Below are positions 48,123 through 56,339 of a stretch of DNA of 64,000 bases, piece after piece. Where the stretch lies: positions 496,001 to 560,000 of the forward strand of contig CAJYAG010000002.1 of assembly GCA_913065125.1 (NCBI GenBank). The letters run 5' to 3'. A model generated the notes under the pieces. The model saw only the letters and a list, made by a program, of their open reading frames with translations, did no database searches and was not told where the DNA came from. Positions within the stretch are counted from its first letter, which is position 1; each line of letters opens with the position of its first letter. Both the position numbers and the translations under genes were made by a program. The stretch is from an uncultured Flavobacteriaceae bacterium. Its GTDB lineage: Bacteria; Bacteroidota; Bacteroidia; Flavobacteriales; Flavobacteriaceae.

Positions 48123-48247
48123 AACGTTTATGTATAAGGAAAGTTGCGTGTTTGTGTGCGAGGATTTTCCGAAGGAAAATCAGAAGCTAGCAAACGAGCA
48201 ACTAACATTGGTTTAGCTAAAACTAGCAATTTTTTTTATACGGTGTT
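48123..48247 (-). repeat. attC-like site 5 (class C)
   Basis: 125 bp; hairpin GATTTTCC-GAA-GGAAAATC. The interior differs from classes A and B but the outer arms are conserved. Separates cassettes 4 and 5. Confidence 0.82.
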
Positions 48248-48258
48248 GTGGTTAGTGC

Positions 48259-48789
48259 TTATTCAATCCAAACTCCACTTGAACAAATTCTTTCCCATTT
48301 ATTTCGATCCTTTTTCAATAAAGTAAATTCACCTCCGTATCTCGCCTCAAGGTAAAAAATCGCATATTTTCCATTATTGAATATAATTGGAAATGTCATA
48401 AAAATAGTATTTGATTTTCCTTTACTTTTTATGATAACCGATTTATTCTTAATTAATGAATTGTCAATTTTTACACTTTTTAGTTCTTTCAGTCGTCTTC
48501 TTATGAATTTATAATCCGAATCCTTTAAAATATTCGACTTGTCAATTGATTTATCGCAAAATGAAACATCCAAGAGACCAGGCTTGATATAATCCGATAA
48601 AACAAAATCACCATTGATATTATTTAAAGTACGATAATAAATATGATTATTAACAGGTCGGCCTGAAATTGTATTCAAAATACGATAGGCTTCTTTATCA
48701 TTTTCTGTCATACTTTTTGAAGCTATACAACTAGATAGAAACAAAAAAGTCGCAAGAAATGGAAATAAAACTCTTAATTTTGAAATCAT
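48259..48789 (-). CDS. Cassette 5: orphan lipoprotein
   Basis: 176 aa with a lipoprotein signal (LFLSSC, Cys 21). No domain that I recognise; the mature part is basic and rich in K and N. Stop 11 bp from site 5, start 39 bp from site 6. Confidence 0.65.
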   Translation of the reverse strand: MISKLRVLFPFLATFLFLSSCIASKSMTENDKEAYRILNTISGRPVNNHIYYRTLNNINGDFVLSDYIKPGLLDVSFCDKSIDKSNILKDSDYKFIRRRLKELKSVKIDNSLIKNKSVIIKSKGKSNTIFMTFPIIFNNGKYAIFYLEARYGGEFTLLKKDRNKWERICSSGVWIE

Positions 48790-48828
48790 AGCAAAACTTA
48801 ATTTTAAAGATCATTTGGGATTAACCAC

Positions 48829-48953
48829 AACGGTTACGTATAATGTTAGTGGCGCGTTTAAGCACTAATTTAGTAAATAGAAACTTGCCAGCGGAAAATT
48901 CCGAAGGAATTTTCCAAGTAAGCTAAAACTAGCCATTAATTTTATGCTTTGTT
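48829..48953 (-). repeat. attC-like site 6 (class C, divergent arms)
   Basis: 125 bp; long hairpin GGAAAATTCC-GAA-GGAATTTTCC. The arms differ from the rest (AACGGTTACGTATAATG at left, TTATGCTTTGTT at right) but still pair. Separates cassettes 5 and 6. Confidence 0.78.
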
Positions 48954-48965
48954 GTGTGTAGTACT

Positions 48966-50543
48966 TTATTTTTCATAGATGTTTAAATCAATTATTTCAT
49001 TTTCAAATTCAAAGAAGAAAGCCATTCTTTTGTTTGATATCAAATATCCAAACCCTTTTAAATCTTTATAAGTATATTTAGTAGTCTCACTATAGCTGTA
49101 AATATTCTTTTTAGGTTTTTTATAAGTAGCTGTAATTGAATTATTTATTAAAACACCACTAATTGAATGCTTTTCTTCTCCAACTTCCCAAGTTAATTCA
49201 ATTATCTGGTCTTTTTTTGAAACAACAACTTGGGTTTCATTATAAATCCAATTGTTTGATGTTTTTACATCGATTACTTTTGAGGTGAAAGCAGCGCTAC
49301 CAAAGTGATTAAAAAATCTTAGTTTTTTGTTTGCTCTTTTTATAATCTTTTCTTCTTCTTCTTTTTCTTTAGTGATTTTTGTTTTTATTGATGAAATTGC
49401 TTCAAAAACATTTTCGTGAGGGTTTTCAAATTCCTCTGCTTTTTTCAAATATTCTTCTGCTTCTTGCACAAAGCCTAAATGAATTAATTGATAAGCAATA
49501 TTTGAGCCTGCTAAACTATTTTTTAATTCAAAGGCCTTTTTGTAATATTCAGTTGATTTTATTTCTAGGCCTAAATTCTTATAAGCTACACCAAGATTAT
49601 TTAAAGAACCTTGGGCTTTTGAGTCAAAGCCCAAAAGCTTTTTATAAAATAAAAGACCTAAGTCTTTTAATTTATATTCAGTTTCGCTGTAATTGTAAGC
49701 AGCATCAAATAATAAATTAGTATTGTTTGGTGTCAACTCGTGTGCTTTTTGGTACGCTATTGACTCCAATAATTTATTTTCAGTTTTCTTATAGTAATTT
49801 GCTAATGCTCTGTACAGCGTTACCTTCGGTTCATTTTCATCAATGTTATCTATATTTTTTATAATTATTTCTAAAGATTTTTCAGGATTTTCATTCTCTA
49901 AATGGTAATCCGAAATTCTTGAAATACAATAAGCTTTTTGCTGATTATCATTCGTTAACTCCAAAGCCTGTTTAGCCAAATTAACTGCTTTTGTATAATT
50001 ATTCGCCTGATTATAAATTAGACTTAAATAATAAAAACCGTGAGATTTCTTCTCATTGTCGTTTTCAATTTTGTTCGTAAATTCTTCTAATTCTTTGAAT
50101 GCCGATGTATCTCCATATTGATAACGTAGATAGAAAATTCTAACAACTTCTTCTTTTTTCCGATTTGGGTCTTCTATTTCTAATAAAACTTTATCCAATA
50201 ATTCTTTTGCTTCTTTAAATTTTTTCTCACGTAAAGCTTCGTGGTATTGAATAAAAATATTTCCGTCCTCTTTTACTTCTTCTAATTCCTCATTATCATC
50301 TTCTAATGATTCTTCTTTAGGTTTAGCTTTTTCTTGATTAGTTACTTCATCTTCTTCTTTATTTTCTTTTCGATGTAATTCAAATTCAGTTTCCCCTCGT
50401 TTTACTCTGACCTGTGTGAAATTGCTTATAAATGACCAAATTGTTTTCCATTTAATAATGAAAATGATAATAAAAAAAACGACTAGTAAAAACTTCCATT
50501 GACTTCCAATGGTTTTGATTATTTCAATTGTTTTGTCTTCCAT
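48966..50543 (-). CDS. Cassette 6: membrane-anchored TPR protein
   Basis: 525 aa: one N-terminal membrane helix (about 13-32, FLLVVFFIIIFIIKW), an acidic linker (about 55-95), then about eight tetratricopeptide repeats (about 95-395, for example YTKAVNLAKQALELT and YYKKAFELKNSLAGSNIAY), and a C-terminal beta-rich domain (about 415-525) I do not recognise. The largest single protein of the array. Resembles scaffold proteins of some defence or envelope systems, but no partner is present. Confidence 0.72.
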   Translation of the reverse strand: MEDKTIEIIKTIGSQWKFLLVVFFIIIFIIKWKTIWSFISNFTQVRVKRGETEFELHRKENKEEDEVTNQEKAKPKEESLEDDNEELEEVKEDGNIFIQYHEALREKKFKEAKELLDKVLLEIEDPNRKKEEVVRIFYLRYQYGDTSAFKELEEFTNKIENDNEKKSHGFYYLSLIYNQANNYTKAVNLAKQALELTNDNQQKAYCISRISDYHLENENPEKSLEIIIKNIDNIDENEPKVTLYRALANYYKKTENKLLESIAYQKAHELTPNNTNLLFDAAYNYSETEYKLKDLGLLFYKKLLGFDSKAQGSLNNLGVAYKNLGLEIKSTEYYKKAFELKNSLAGSNIAYQLIHLGFVQEAEEYLKKAEEFENPHENVFEAISSIKTKITKEKEEEEKIIKRANKKLRFFNHFGSAAFTSKVIDVKTSNNWIYNETQVVVSKKDQIIELTWEVGEEKHSISGVLINNSITATYKKPKKNIYSYSETTKYTYKDLKGFGYLISNKRMAFFFEFENEIIDLNIYEK

Positions 50544-50577
50544 TTATTTTCTTTGGTTGTAGGTTCGTATTACACAC

Positions 50578-50701
50578 AACGTGTTTGTGTATGATTTCGT
50601 TGCGTGTTTCAGCAACTAAATTAGCAAATACAAACCGAATAGAAAATCTGCGAGAATTTTCGTAAGTAGGCTAGTACTAGCAATGAATTATACACGTTGT
50701 T
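50578..50701 (-). repeat. attC-like site 7 (class A)
   Basis: 124 bp; hairpin GAAAATCT-GCGA-GAATTTTC and the palindrome GCTAGTACTAGC. Separates cassettes 6 and 7. Confidence 0.87.
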
Positions 50702-50713
50702 ACCCAACGTTAT

Positions 50714-51148
50714 TTATTCGCTTAATGCATCTATTATTTTCAATTTCAGCTCTTCATTAAAGTCATCTTCTATTAATATTGAACTGATTATTTCTTGCAG
50801 TAGTTCTTTGTCAATTTTATTGTCAGCAACATATACTGCGATGTTCTCCATTTCTATAATGAATTTATCAATGCAGTATTCAATCCCATTGACCTCTAAT
50901 AAATATGCACCTAAAGCGATTGAGGTTCTTTTATTTCCATCGTTAAATGCGTGAAATTTATTTACGGAAAATACAAGATGCGTTAACTTTTCTTCAAATT
51001 CAGGATAATATAGGTCGTTCTGAATATGTTCTAGCACACTCTCAATTTTTCCAATTTCTATAATTCCAGAATTTCCACCAGAATTTTCTATAATAAAGTC
51101 GTGAGTTCGAATGGCGTGTTCAATGTCAAAATAAATATATGTTTCCAT
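50714..51148 (-). CDS. Cassette 7: Doc-type Fic toxin
   Basis: 144 aa, Doc/death-on-curing group, with the loop HAFNDGNKRTS (from residue 66; HxFxxGNKR), the form found in kinase-like Doc toxins that modify EF-Tu. Its start overlaps the stop of the upstream gene by 1 bp, so the pair is translated together. The stop is 12 bp from site 7. Confidence 0.85.
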   Translation of the reverse strand: METYIYFDIEHAIRTHDFIIENSGGNSGIIEIGKIESVLEHIQNDLYYPEFEEKLTHLVFSVNKFHAFNDGNKRTSIALGAYLLEVNGIEYCIDKFIIEMENIAVYVADNKIDKELLQEIISSILIEDDFNEELKLKIIDALSE

Positions 51149-52176
51149 TATCTATTTTTTAATCTTTTAAATACGTCAATATTGTTTAGAATTCGGTCTT
51201 CTAAATCCATACTTTTTTCTCCAAGGAATTTGTCAAATTCTTCTGTTGAGAGATGAGTAATATAATTCTTTAACTTTTCGTGTAAAGCATCTCTGAAAGC
51301 CATATCTCTACTAGCCATTAACCCTCTTACTTTTTCTCTTAAAGGTTCATATATAGAATTTGTGAGACTTTCAAATTGGTCGAACAAAGTATTTGTTTCT
51401 GATAAACGAAGTTTTCTGTTTGCCTTTTCAGAGTGTTTTTTTAAAAAGTCAGCAAATCCGTTTTCATAACTTGAAATCAAATCCAATACTTCTGAATACA
51501 TTGTTGACCTAACACTTTCTTTATCTTTTAATTTTAGTATTTGGCGATATTCTTTAGCATCTTCTTTAAAAACGCTCTTGTAAACTTTATTAGTTAGTTG
51601 AGCATATTTAAATTTATTAGGTTCAACATATTGGTCAAGAGCATTTGTAAATTCTTGTCTATAATTATGTTCTTTCAAAGCACTAGAAAGAAACTCTTCT
51701 TCTCTTTGATTTATGTACTTTGTGTTTCCTCCAAGTTTTTGATTAATTGCATCGAGTACAATGTCTAATATAAAAGCTCGTAGTAATTTTGCCTTTTCAC
51801 TTTCTGTTAAAATCATTCCAATATTTAGAAATGCACGAAAGGTAAAAACGCCTAAAACCGATGTTTTTTTTAGAGATTCATCTATGGTGCCGACATTTGT
51901 GTCGGTACCATATGCTAACTTGAAGTCTTTCAGCCTCTTTCCAGTTAGAATTTCATATCCTGATTCTTCAAATTCTGACTTGTTATTTTCAATATATCTT
52001 TCTACAGTTCTATCGTCAATTTCAAAGAATTCAGCTACTTGTTTTTTTGTAAACCTATATTTATTTTCAAACATTACACCTGGAAAAGAAATTTCGTTAT
52101 AGATGATTTCTAAAGCATAATTATTATTGAGAATATTTCTCCTATGTAAGTCAGATGTTGTTAAATCTTTGTTCAT
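51148..52176 (-). CDS. Cassette 7: RhuM-like DNA-binding partner of Doc
   Basis: 342 aa. The N-terminal part has a helix-turn-helix (FTKKQVAEFFEIDDRTVERYI, about 42-61), followed by a RhuM-like block (SVLGVFTFRAFLNIGMILTE, about 106-125) and a long helical C-terminus. Proteins of this type are often found beside Fic/Doc genes and are likely their antitoxin or regulator. It is the first gene of the cassette. Family name is moderately sure. Confidence 0.7.
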   Translation of the reverse strand: MNKDLTTSDLHRRNILNNNYALEIIYNEISFPGVMFENKYRFTKKQVAEFFEIDDRTVERYIENNKSEFEESGYEILTGKRLKDFKLAYGTDTNVGTIDESLKKTSVLGVFTFRAFLNIGMILTESEKAKLLRAFILDIVLDAINQKLGGNTKYINQREEEFLSSALKEHNYRQEFTNALDQYVEPNKFKYAQLTNKVYKSVFKEDAKEYRQILKLKDKESVRSTMYSEVLDLISSYENGFADFLKKHSEKANRKLRLSETNTLFDQFESLTNSIYEPLREKVRGLMASRDMAFRDALHEKLKNYITHLSTEEFDKFLGEKSMDLEDRILNNIDVFKRLKNR

Positions 52177-52217
52177 TCTGTAAAGTTACGATTTTTGTTT
52201 TTTTCGTAATGTTGGGT

Positions 52218-52342
52218 AACGTTTTTGTATATGGTTTGTTGCGTGTTTTAAGCATCTAATTTAGTAAATAATTACCGACCAAGAAAGTCTGCGAGGACTT
52301 TCGTAAGTAGGCTAGAACTAGCAATAAATTATATACGGTGTT
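52218..52342 (-). repeat. attC-like site 8 (class A)
   Basis: 125 bp; hairpin GAAAGTCT-GCGA-GGACTTTC and GCTAG-AA-CTAGC. Separates cassettes 7 and 8, which share the same terminal tag ACCCAAC. Confidence 0.88.
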
Positions 52343-52350
52343 ACCCAACG

Positions 52351-52995
52351 TTATTTTATTCTATATTCAATTTGTAAATTAAAACTGGTTGTTCTCAAAT
52401 TGAAATCATCTGTTTTATATAAATCTGTTAAAGCTGTTTGGTAATTATATCCAATTCCTGCATTCCATTTTTCGGAAAATCTATAATTCATTGACACACC
52501 AATAAAGGCCTCTAAAAAATAGCTTTTACTTTGTTCTTTTAAATCGTTTTTAATTTCTAAGTTGTTATTAAATCCGCCATTTATAACTGGTTTTAACTTA
52601 CCACTCAAAAACGAGTAATTTATTGAAATAGGTATTACTAAAAATCTTTGTTCTATTTTTTCAGGTGAATAACCAGGAAAAGTTCCAATAAAGTCGCACG
52701 TTGCACAATTATACGTTCCTATAAAATCTTTATTTGAGTATAAAAGTCCAGATGATAGGCTCAGTTTTTCATTAATTAAGTATTTGGTAGTTAATCCTAA
52801 ACTATAATTGTTTCTGTCAAATTTAATTCCGTATCCATTAATATTTCCTTGAGTAATGAGATAATCATTATTCTTTCCGTTGTCGATAGATAATTTATCA
52901 ATTGAATATTCAATTCCTATATTCAATTTTGAATCGTTTTGTGCGTAAACTCCAATTTGAAATAATAATAATGTTATAAGTAGTATTTTTTTCAT
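52351..52995 (-). CDS. Cassette 8: outer-membrane beta-barrel protein
   Basis: 214 aa with a signal peptide (1-18, GVYAQ) and amphipathic strands ending in an aromatic/charged last strand (SFNLQIEYRIK), like the PorT/OMP_b-brl family. Two cysteines (CATCDF, about 96-100) are unusual for a barrel and could form a disulfide in a loop. Stop 8 bp from site 8. Confidence 0.72.
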   Translation of the reverse strand: MKKILLITLLLFQIGVYAQNDSKLNIGIEYSIDKLSIDNGKNNDYLITQGNINGYGIKFDRNNYSLGLTTKYLINEKLSLSSGLLYSNKDFIGTYNCATCDFIGTFPGYSPEKIEQRFLVIPISINYSFLSGKLKPVINGGFNNNLEIKNDLKEQSKSYFLEAFIGVSMNYRFSEKWNAGIGYNYQTALTDLYKTDDFNLRTTSFNLQIEYRIK

Positions 52996-53063
52996 GTCTT
53001 ACATTTTTTATTTGTAATTAGTAGATGCAATTCTGTTTAATTGGTAGCGTGGTAATGTTGGGT

Positions 53064-53187
53064 AACGGTTTTGTGTATGATTTCGTTGCGTGTTTAAGCA
53101 CTAAAGTTAGCAAATAAATCACAGATAGAAAGTCCGCGAGGACTTTCGTAAGTAGGCTATTACTAGCAATGAATTATACACGGTGTT
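53064..53187 (-). repeat. attC-like site 9 (class A)
   Basis: 124 bp; hairpin GAAAGTCC-GCGA-GGACTTTC. Separates cassettes 8 and 9. Its interior is nearly the same as that of site 20. Confidence 0.88.
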
Positions 53188-53199
53188 AGCAAATCGTTT

Positions 53200-53847
53200 T
53201 TATTTCTCAATTTTAATAAATTCGTACAATTCCGTGTCCTCTTTTAATTCCTCCGTTTCATACAAATATTTATCTTGCCAAATATGAAATCCAAATCCGT
53301 TACTCTGCAAAAAAGCTCGTAAATATTTATTTTCAATTTCAATCAGTAATCCAACGTCAAGCAAATTCGCAAAGTTTAAATCAATATTTTCCGCTTCTTG
53401 TGATTTTGGATGACAAATATATTCAGCTCCAGCTCCAGTTGTTTTTGAAATTATTTGATCTAAAGGATCTGATTTTCCTTTTATTAATGTTTTTATTTTA
53501 TGTCCAATTCGATTTGCAATTTTTTCAGATTTCGTATAATTCCTAAAGTCAGAAAAGTATAGAAAAGTCCGCACAATATATATGTTGTCAATCGGTTTGT
53601 TTTCGCAAACAAGTTTTGAATGTTCGTCAGGAACATACTTTTCATTTTTGCGAGTCAATTCCGCTATCAGAGCTTCGTCATATTTATTTTGAGATTTTGC
53701 TACCTTGCTATCGCATTCCAAAATCAAATGGTAATTCCCATAGTCAAATACATAAAATACAAAATTGTGCCATATTTTTTCGGGCGTATTATTCCGTAAA
53801 TGGTGAATAAGTTCAATTTCTGGTTCTTTATAAATGTATTCTCTCAA
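53200..53847 (-). CDS. Cassette 9: cytosolic protein of unknown function
   Basis: 215 aa, no signal peptide or membrane helix. Acidic, with no family I recognise. Visible features are an IWHNFVFYVFDYGNYHLILECDSKVAK-like beta-hairpin near 23-48 (hydrophobic core then acidic residues) and a C-terminal GFGFHIWQDKYL segment. Stop 12 bp from site 9 and start 19 bp from site 10. Confidence 0.62.
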   Translation of the reverse strand: MREYIYKEPEIELIHHLRNNTPEKIWHNFVFYVFDYGNYHLILECDSKVAKSQNKYDEALIAELTRKNEKYVPDEHSKLVCENKPIDNIYIVRTFLYFSDFRNYTKSEKIANRIGHKIKTLIKGKSDPLDQIISKTTGAGAEYICHPKSQEAENIDLNFANLLDVGLLIEIENKYLRAFLQSNGFGFHIWQDKYLYETEELKEDTELYEFIKIEK

Positions 53848-53866
53848 TTTTTGTCAAATGTTTGCT

Positions 53867-53991
53867 AACGTGTTTGTGTATGATTTTTTGCGGTTAAAGG
53901 TACGATCTACTTTCCGCCGTAGCGGAAAGATAATTAATTCGCGTGAATTTCCGACAGGGAAATTCCGCAGCAATTAATTATACACGGTGTT
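53867..53991 (-). repeat. attC-like site 10 (class B)
   Basis: 125 bp; same two class B hairpins as sites 4 and 12. Separates cassettes 9 and 10. Confidence 0.88.
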
Positions 53992-54007
53992 GTGCAACGT
54001 TATTTTA

Positions 54008-54526
54008 TTATTCAGTTTTTTTTAATTCAATTATAGTTTCAAATTCGAATATTTCGTTTTTAGCAACCATTTCGTGTTCGAAATCAACCATTATTTTTCC
54101 AGTTGCTCTATAATTTCTGTCGTCAATTTTATTTAAAGTCAGATTGAAAATATCAAATGGGTTATGAGCATTTCCAATATATATGGAAGCTTCCGTTTCG
54201 GAATCTTTATCGGTCTGAATCGATATTCCATCCAGTTCATCCGGATTTGATAAATTCAAATTCATCCACTCAATAATCATTATGGTTTCAACTGGTTGCG
54301 ATTCGTATTCAATCCCAGAGTCAAATGGTTTTAATGGAATTGAAATCCTATGAAACAAAGTTCTCTTTAATCCAATATTTTTATTTTCAAACCAATACTT
54401 TTCAACGGTTCCTTTTTCAGCTTGCGTTTTATTTTGTAGGTCAATAGTTATTTTCTCATAAAAAGGAACTTCCTCTGCGTTTAATTCAGAGTTTTGTTTT
54501 TTCTTCCAAAAATCAAATATTCCCAT
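54008..54526 (-). CDS. Cassette 10: cytosolic protein of unknown function
   Basis: 172 aa if started at MGIFDFWKKKQ (54526), which keeps the whole gene inside the cassette; the longer reading to 54643 would run through the recombination site. The protein is beta-rich with no recognised domain. MGIFDFWKKK is a common start among small envelope or immunity-like proteins, but this is not diagnostic. Stop 16 bp from site 10. Confidence 0.62.
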   Translation of the reverse strand: MGIFDFWKKKQNSELNAEEVPFYEKITIDLQNKTQAEKGTVEKYWFENKNIGLKRTLFHRISIPLKPFDSGIEYESQPVETIMIIEWMNLNLSNPDELDGISIQTDKDSETEASIYIGNAHNPFDIFNLTLNKIDDRNYRATGKIMVDFEHEMVAKNEIFEFETIIELKKTE

Positions 54527-54580
54527 AGTTCTTGGTAATGTTGCACAACGAAGCTCGACATGTTTCGTTGCGGCTATGAA

Positions 54581-54604
54581 AGTACTTATTTTTTTATAAG
54601 TACT
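54581..54604. other. Short perfect hairpin within variant site 11
   Basis: AGTACTTAT and ATAAGTACT pair over 9 bp with a six-T loop. It may be the inner stem of the variant site, or a terminator-like structure. Confidence 0.5.
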
Positions 54605-54725
54605 GAGAATAGTAGAGCAGCGAACAGTTAAAAAACCACTCAATGCACCAGCATTGAAATATGTTGATTGTTGCCTGCAGTACGTGTGAATATTAAAGTT
54701 AAATATAAATTAAAAAATAGAAACG

Positions 54726-54950
54726 ATGCGTAAAAAAGATTTAAAAAAAGATTCCTTAGATTCAAAAAAGACAAAGCCGATAGGCTTTAAAAATAATATT
54801 AGACCAGATTTTATTATTGAAGATAAAAATCTTGAAAAATTAGTAAAAGATATTATTTATAGGATTGATGTACCTTATTGTGATACTGATGCTTATGATA
54901 TTTCTATTTTAATTAATAATTATTTAAAAAATGGTTTTCTTGATAATTAA
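54726..54950 (+). CDS. Small basic protein, only plus-strand gene in the array
   Basis: 74 aa, lysine-rich start (MRKKDLKKDSLDSKKTK) then a segment with alternating acidic and hydrophobic residues. No family recognised. Its last 38 bp overlap, tail to tail, the end of the gene on the other strand. Orientation opposite to all cassette genes supports its belonging to the inserted element. Could be a small partner or antitoxin of its neighbour; no direct evidence. Confidence 0.45.
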   Translation: MRKKDLKKDSLDSKKTKPIGFKNNIRPDFIIEDKNLEKLVKDIIYRIDVPYCDTDAYDISILINNYLKNGFLDN

Positions 54951-55392
54951 ATGTTTTTTTTAATTCAGAATAAACTCTATAAATATGTCTTTTTATATAT
55001 AAAATATTTGTCCCCATTATTATAGCTATATCATCATCATATTTAGATTTTATTTCAACACCATTTATAGCGCCCCAATTACATTTGCCAAATGCTTTTC
55101 CAAAAGAAACGTTGTTTGAATCTATTTTTCTTCTAAATGAATGAATATGGCAAGCGGCATCTCTAAAATTTTTAATCAAATCAGTAATATCATAAATTTT
55201 AAACTTTTCATCTATTATTATGTCATCATTAAATGTTATTCTTTTATCATTTTTTTTAGCTTTAATTAGTAAATCGTTTAAATTAATTAATATTTCAATT
55301 AATACTGAATTAGAAGTGGTTTCATTTTTAGCTATTAAATTAGTTCTAAAAAGAGATTCTAATCTTAAGAAAGTAGTTGAGTTTTCATCCAT
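54913..55392 (-). CDS. Possible HEPN-like protein in the inserted element
   Basis: 159 aa of unknown family. Residues 77-82 read RDAACH within a helical segment (LIKNFRDAACHIHSF), which fits the RX4-6H motif of HEPN ribonucleases with the usual polar residue after R. The protein is short and otherwise lacks a matching partner domain, so the assignment is tentative. AT-rich codon use compared with adjacent cassettes fits recent acquisition. Confidence 0.5.
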   Translation of the reverse strand: MDENSTTFLRLESLFRTNLIAKNETTSNSVLIEILINLNDLLIKAKKNDKRITFNDDIIIDEKFKIYDITDLIKNFRDAACHIHSFRRKIDSNNVSFGKAFGKCNWGAINGVEIKSKYDDDIAIIMGTNILYIKRHIYRVYSELKKTFNYQENHFLNNY

Positions 55393-55454
55393 AGTTCTGA
55401 GTTGTCAATTTGTAAAAATTGAAAGTGGTTTTTTAACTGTTGTCGAGCTTCGTT

Positions 55455-55597
55455 GCCAGCAATCTTCAAAACTTAAGAATTTCATTAAAAATTCGGTTTT
55501 GTTAGACTCAGCAAGGCATCTACGTAATAAAACGATTTCAGCGATAGCGAAGCCGAAATTGTTTTATAGTTGAGGTCGCAGCTGAGGTATTGCTGGC
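55455..55597. other. Cassette 11: gene-less hairpin cassette
   Basis: Bounded by GTTGCCAGCAAT and its complement ATTGCTGGCAAC, so it is a complete unit of about 145 bp with no open frame worth calling. It holds nested inverted repeats: CTCAGC (55507-55512) with GCTGAG (55581-55586), and ATAAAACGATTTC (55527-55539) with GAAATTGTTTTAT (55555-55567, one mismatch). It may encode a structured RNA or be the remains of another site. Confidence 0.6.
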
Positions 55598-55723
55598 AAC
55601 GTGTTTGTGTATGATTTTTTTGCGGCTAAAAGTGCGATCCACTTTCCGCCGTAGCGGAAAGATAATTAATTCGCGTGAATTTCCGACAGGGAAATTCCGC
55701 AGCAATTAATTATACACGGTGTT
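55598..55723 (-). repeat. attC-like site 12 (class B)
   Basis: 126 bp; class B hairpins. The end of the cassette 12 gene reads into it. Separates cassettes 11 and 12. Confidence 0.88.
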
Positions 55724-56173
55724 GTGTGCAGTTATTTTATTTCGATTTTTATTTTTCAATTCAATTATTTTTAAAATTCTATTCGTTATTATTCCAACAT
55801 ACGAGGTCAGAACAATAATCAGCGATATTATGATTTGCCAATATTCCGATTTCAAGCCCTCAAATAATAATTCAAATTGAGGGATTTGAACAAAAGTCAA
55901 TATTGTTATTAACACTATAAAAATCAACAATGATTTTAAATTCCGTTTTTTTGATTTCGGTTTATATCCAATTAAGAGTTCTATTGTATAGAAAATCAAA
56001 AGTCCAATTGTGAAGATATTCGGCAAGAGCAAATTCCAAAATCCATATTTTTCCTTAAACAAATTCCCAAATGTTAAATAACCAAAGGTCAGCCAACCAA
56101 AAATATAAATTGTAAACAGAATTAGTCCAATCCAGATTAATTTCAACAATATTTCAGATTTACTTTTTTCCAT
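55706..56173 (-). CDS. Cassette 12: four-helix membrane protein
   Basis: 155 aa with four predicted membrane helices (about 10-33, 46-67, 80-97, 110-133) and a basic end. No family recognised. The last residues (HNTVYN) and the TAA stop are encoded by site 12 itself, so the site supplies its C-terminus; a different site at this point would change the end of the protein. Confidence 0.65.
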   Translation of the reverse strand: MEKSKSEILLKLIWIGLILFTIYIFGWLTFGYLTFGNLFKEKYGFWNLLLPNIFTIGLLIFYTIELLIGYKPKSKKRNLKSLLIFIVLITILTFVQIPQFELLFEGLKSEYWQIIISLIIVLTSYVGIITNRILKIIELKNKNRNKITAHNTVYN

Positions 56174-56202
56174 TTTCAGATTACTGTTTCTCTAATTGCA
56201 CA

Positions 56203-56328
56203 CAACGTGTTTATATATGGTTTGTTGCGTGAATTTAGCACCTAATTTAGTAAATAATTACTGACCAAGAAAATCCGCGAGGATTTTCGCAAGTAAGCAA
56301 AAAGCCAGCAATAAATTATATATGGTGT
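56203..56328 (-). repeat. attC-like site 13 (class A)
   Basis: 126 bp; hairpin GAAAATCC-GCGA-GGATTTTC. Separates cassettes 12 and 13. Confidence 0.87.
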
Positions 56329-56339
56329 TGGTAAAAGTT

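Larger units (their letters stand above)
54623..55441. mobile_element. 819-bp element with perfect 18-bp inverted ends
   Basis: AACAGTTAAAAAACCACT (54623-54640) and its exact complement (55424-55441) bound a segment with two convergent small genes, one on each strand. It lies inside variant site 11. I see no transposase and no clear target duplication (left flank CAGCG, right flank GTCGA), so it may be a non-autonomous insertion, or part of an unusual long site. Confidence 0.5.
54547..55454 (-). repeat. attC-like site 11: variant arms, split by an insertion
   Basis: The arms AACGAAGCTCGACA (54547-54560) and TGTCGAGCTTCGTT (55441-55454) are perfectly complementary over 14 bp and sit exactly where the AAC and GTT ends of a site should be, next to the tags of cassettes 10 and 11. 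The sequence after the left arm (TGTTTCGTTGCGGCTATG) resembles the interior of normal sites. Removing 54623-55440 leaves a site of about 90 bp, shorter than the other sites. Confidence 0.55.

Noticed and set aside
49379-49720. 113-codon plus-strand frame in cassette 6
   Set aside because: Opposite the TPR repeats of the membrane-anchored protein; leucine-rich shadow of those codons.
54527-54643. N-terminal extension of the cassette 10 gene
   Set aside because: It would be encoded by the recombination site and has unusual composition; MGIFDFWKKK is a better start.
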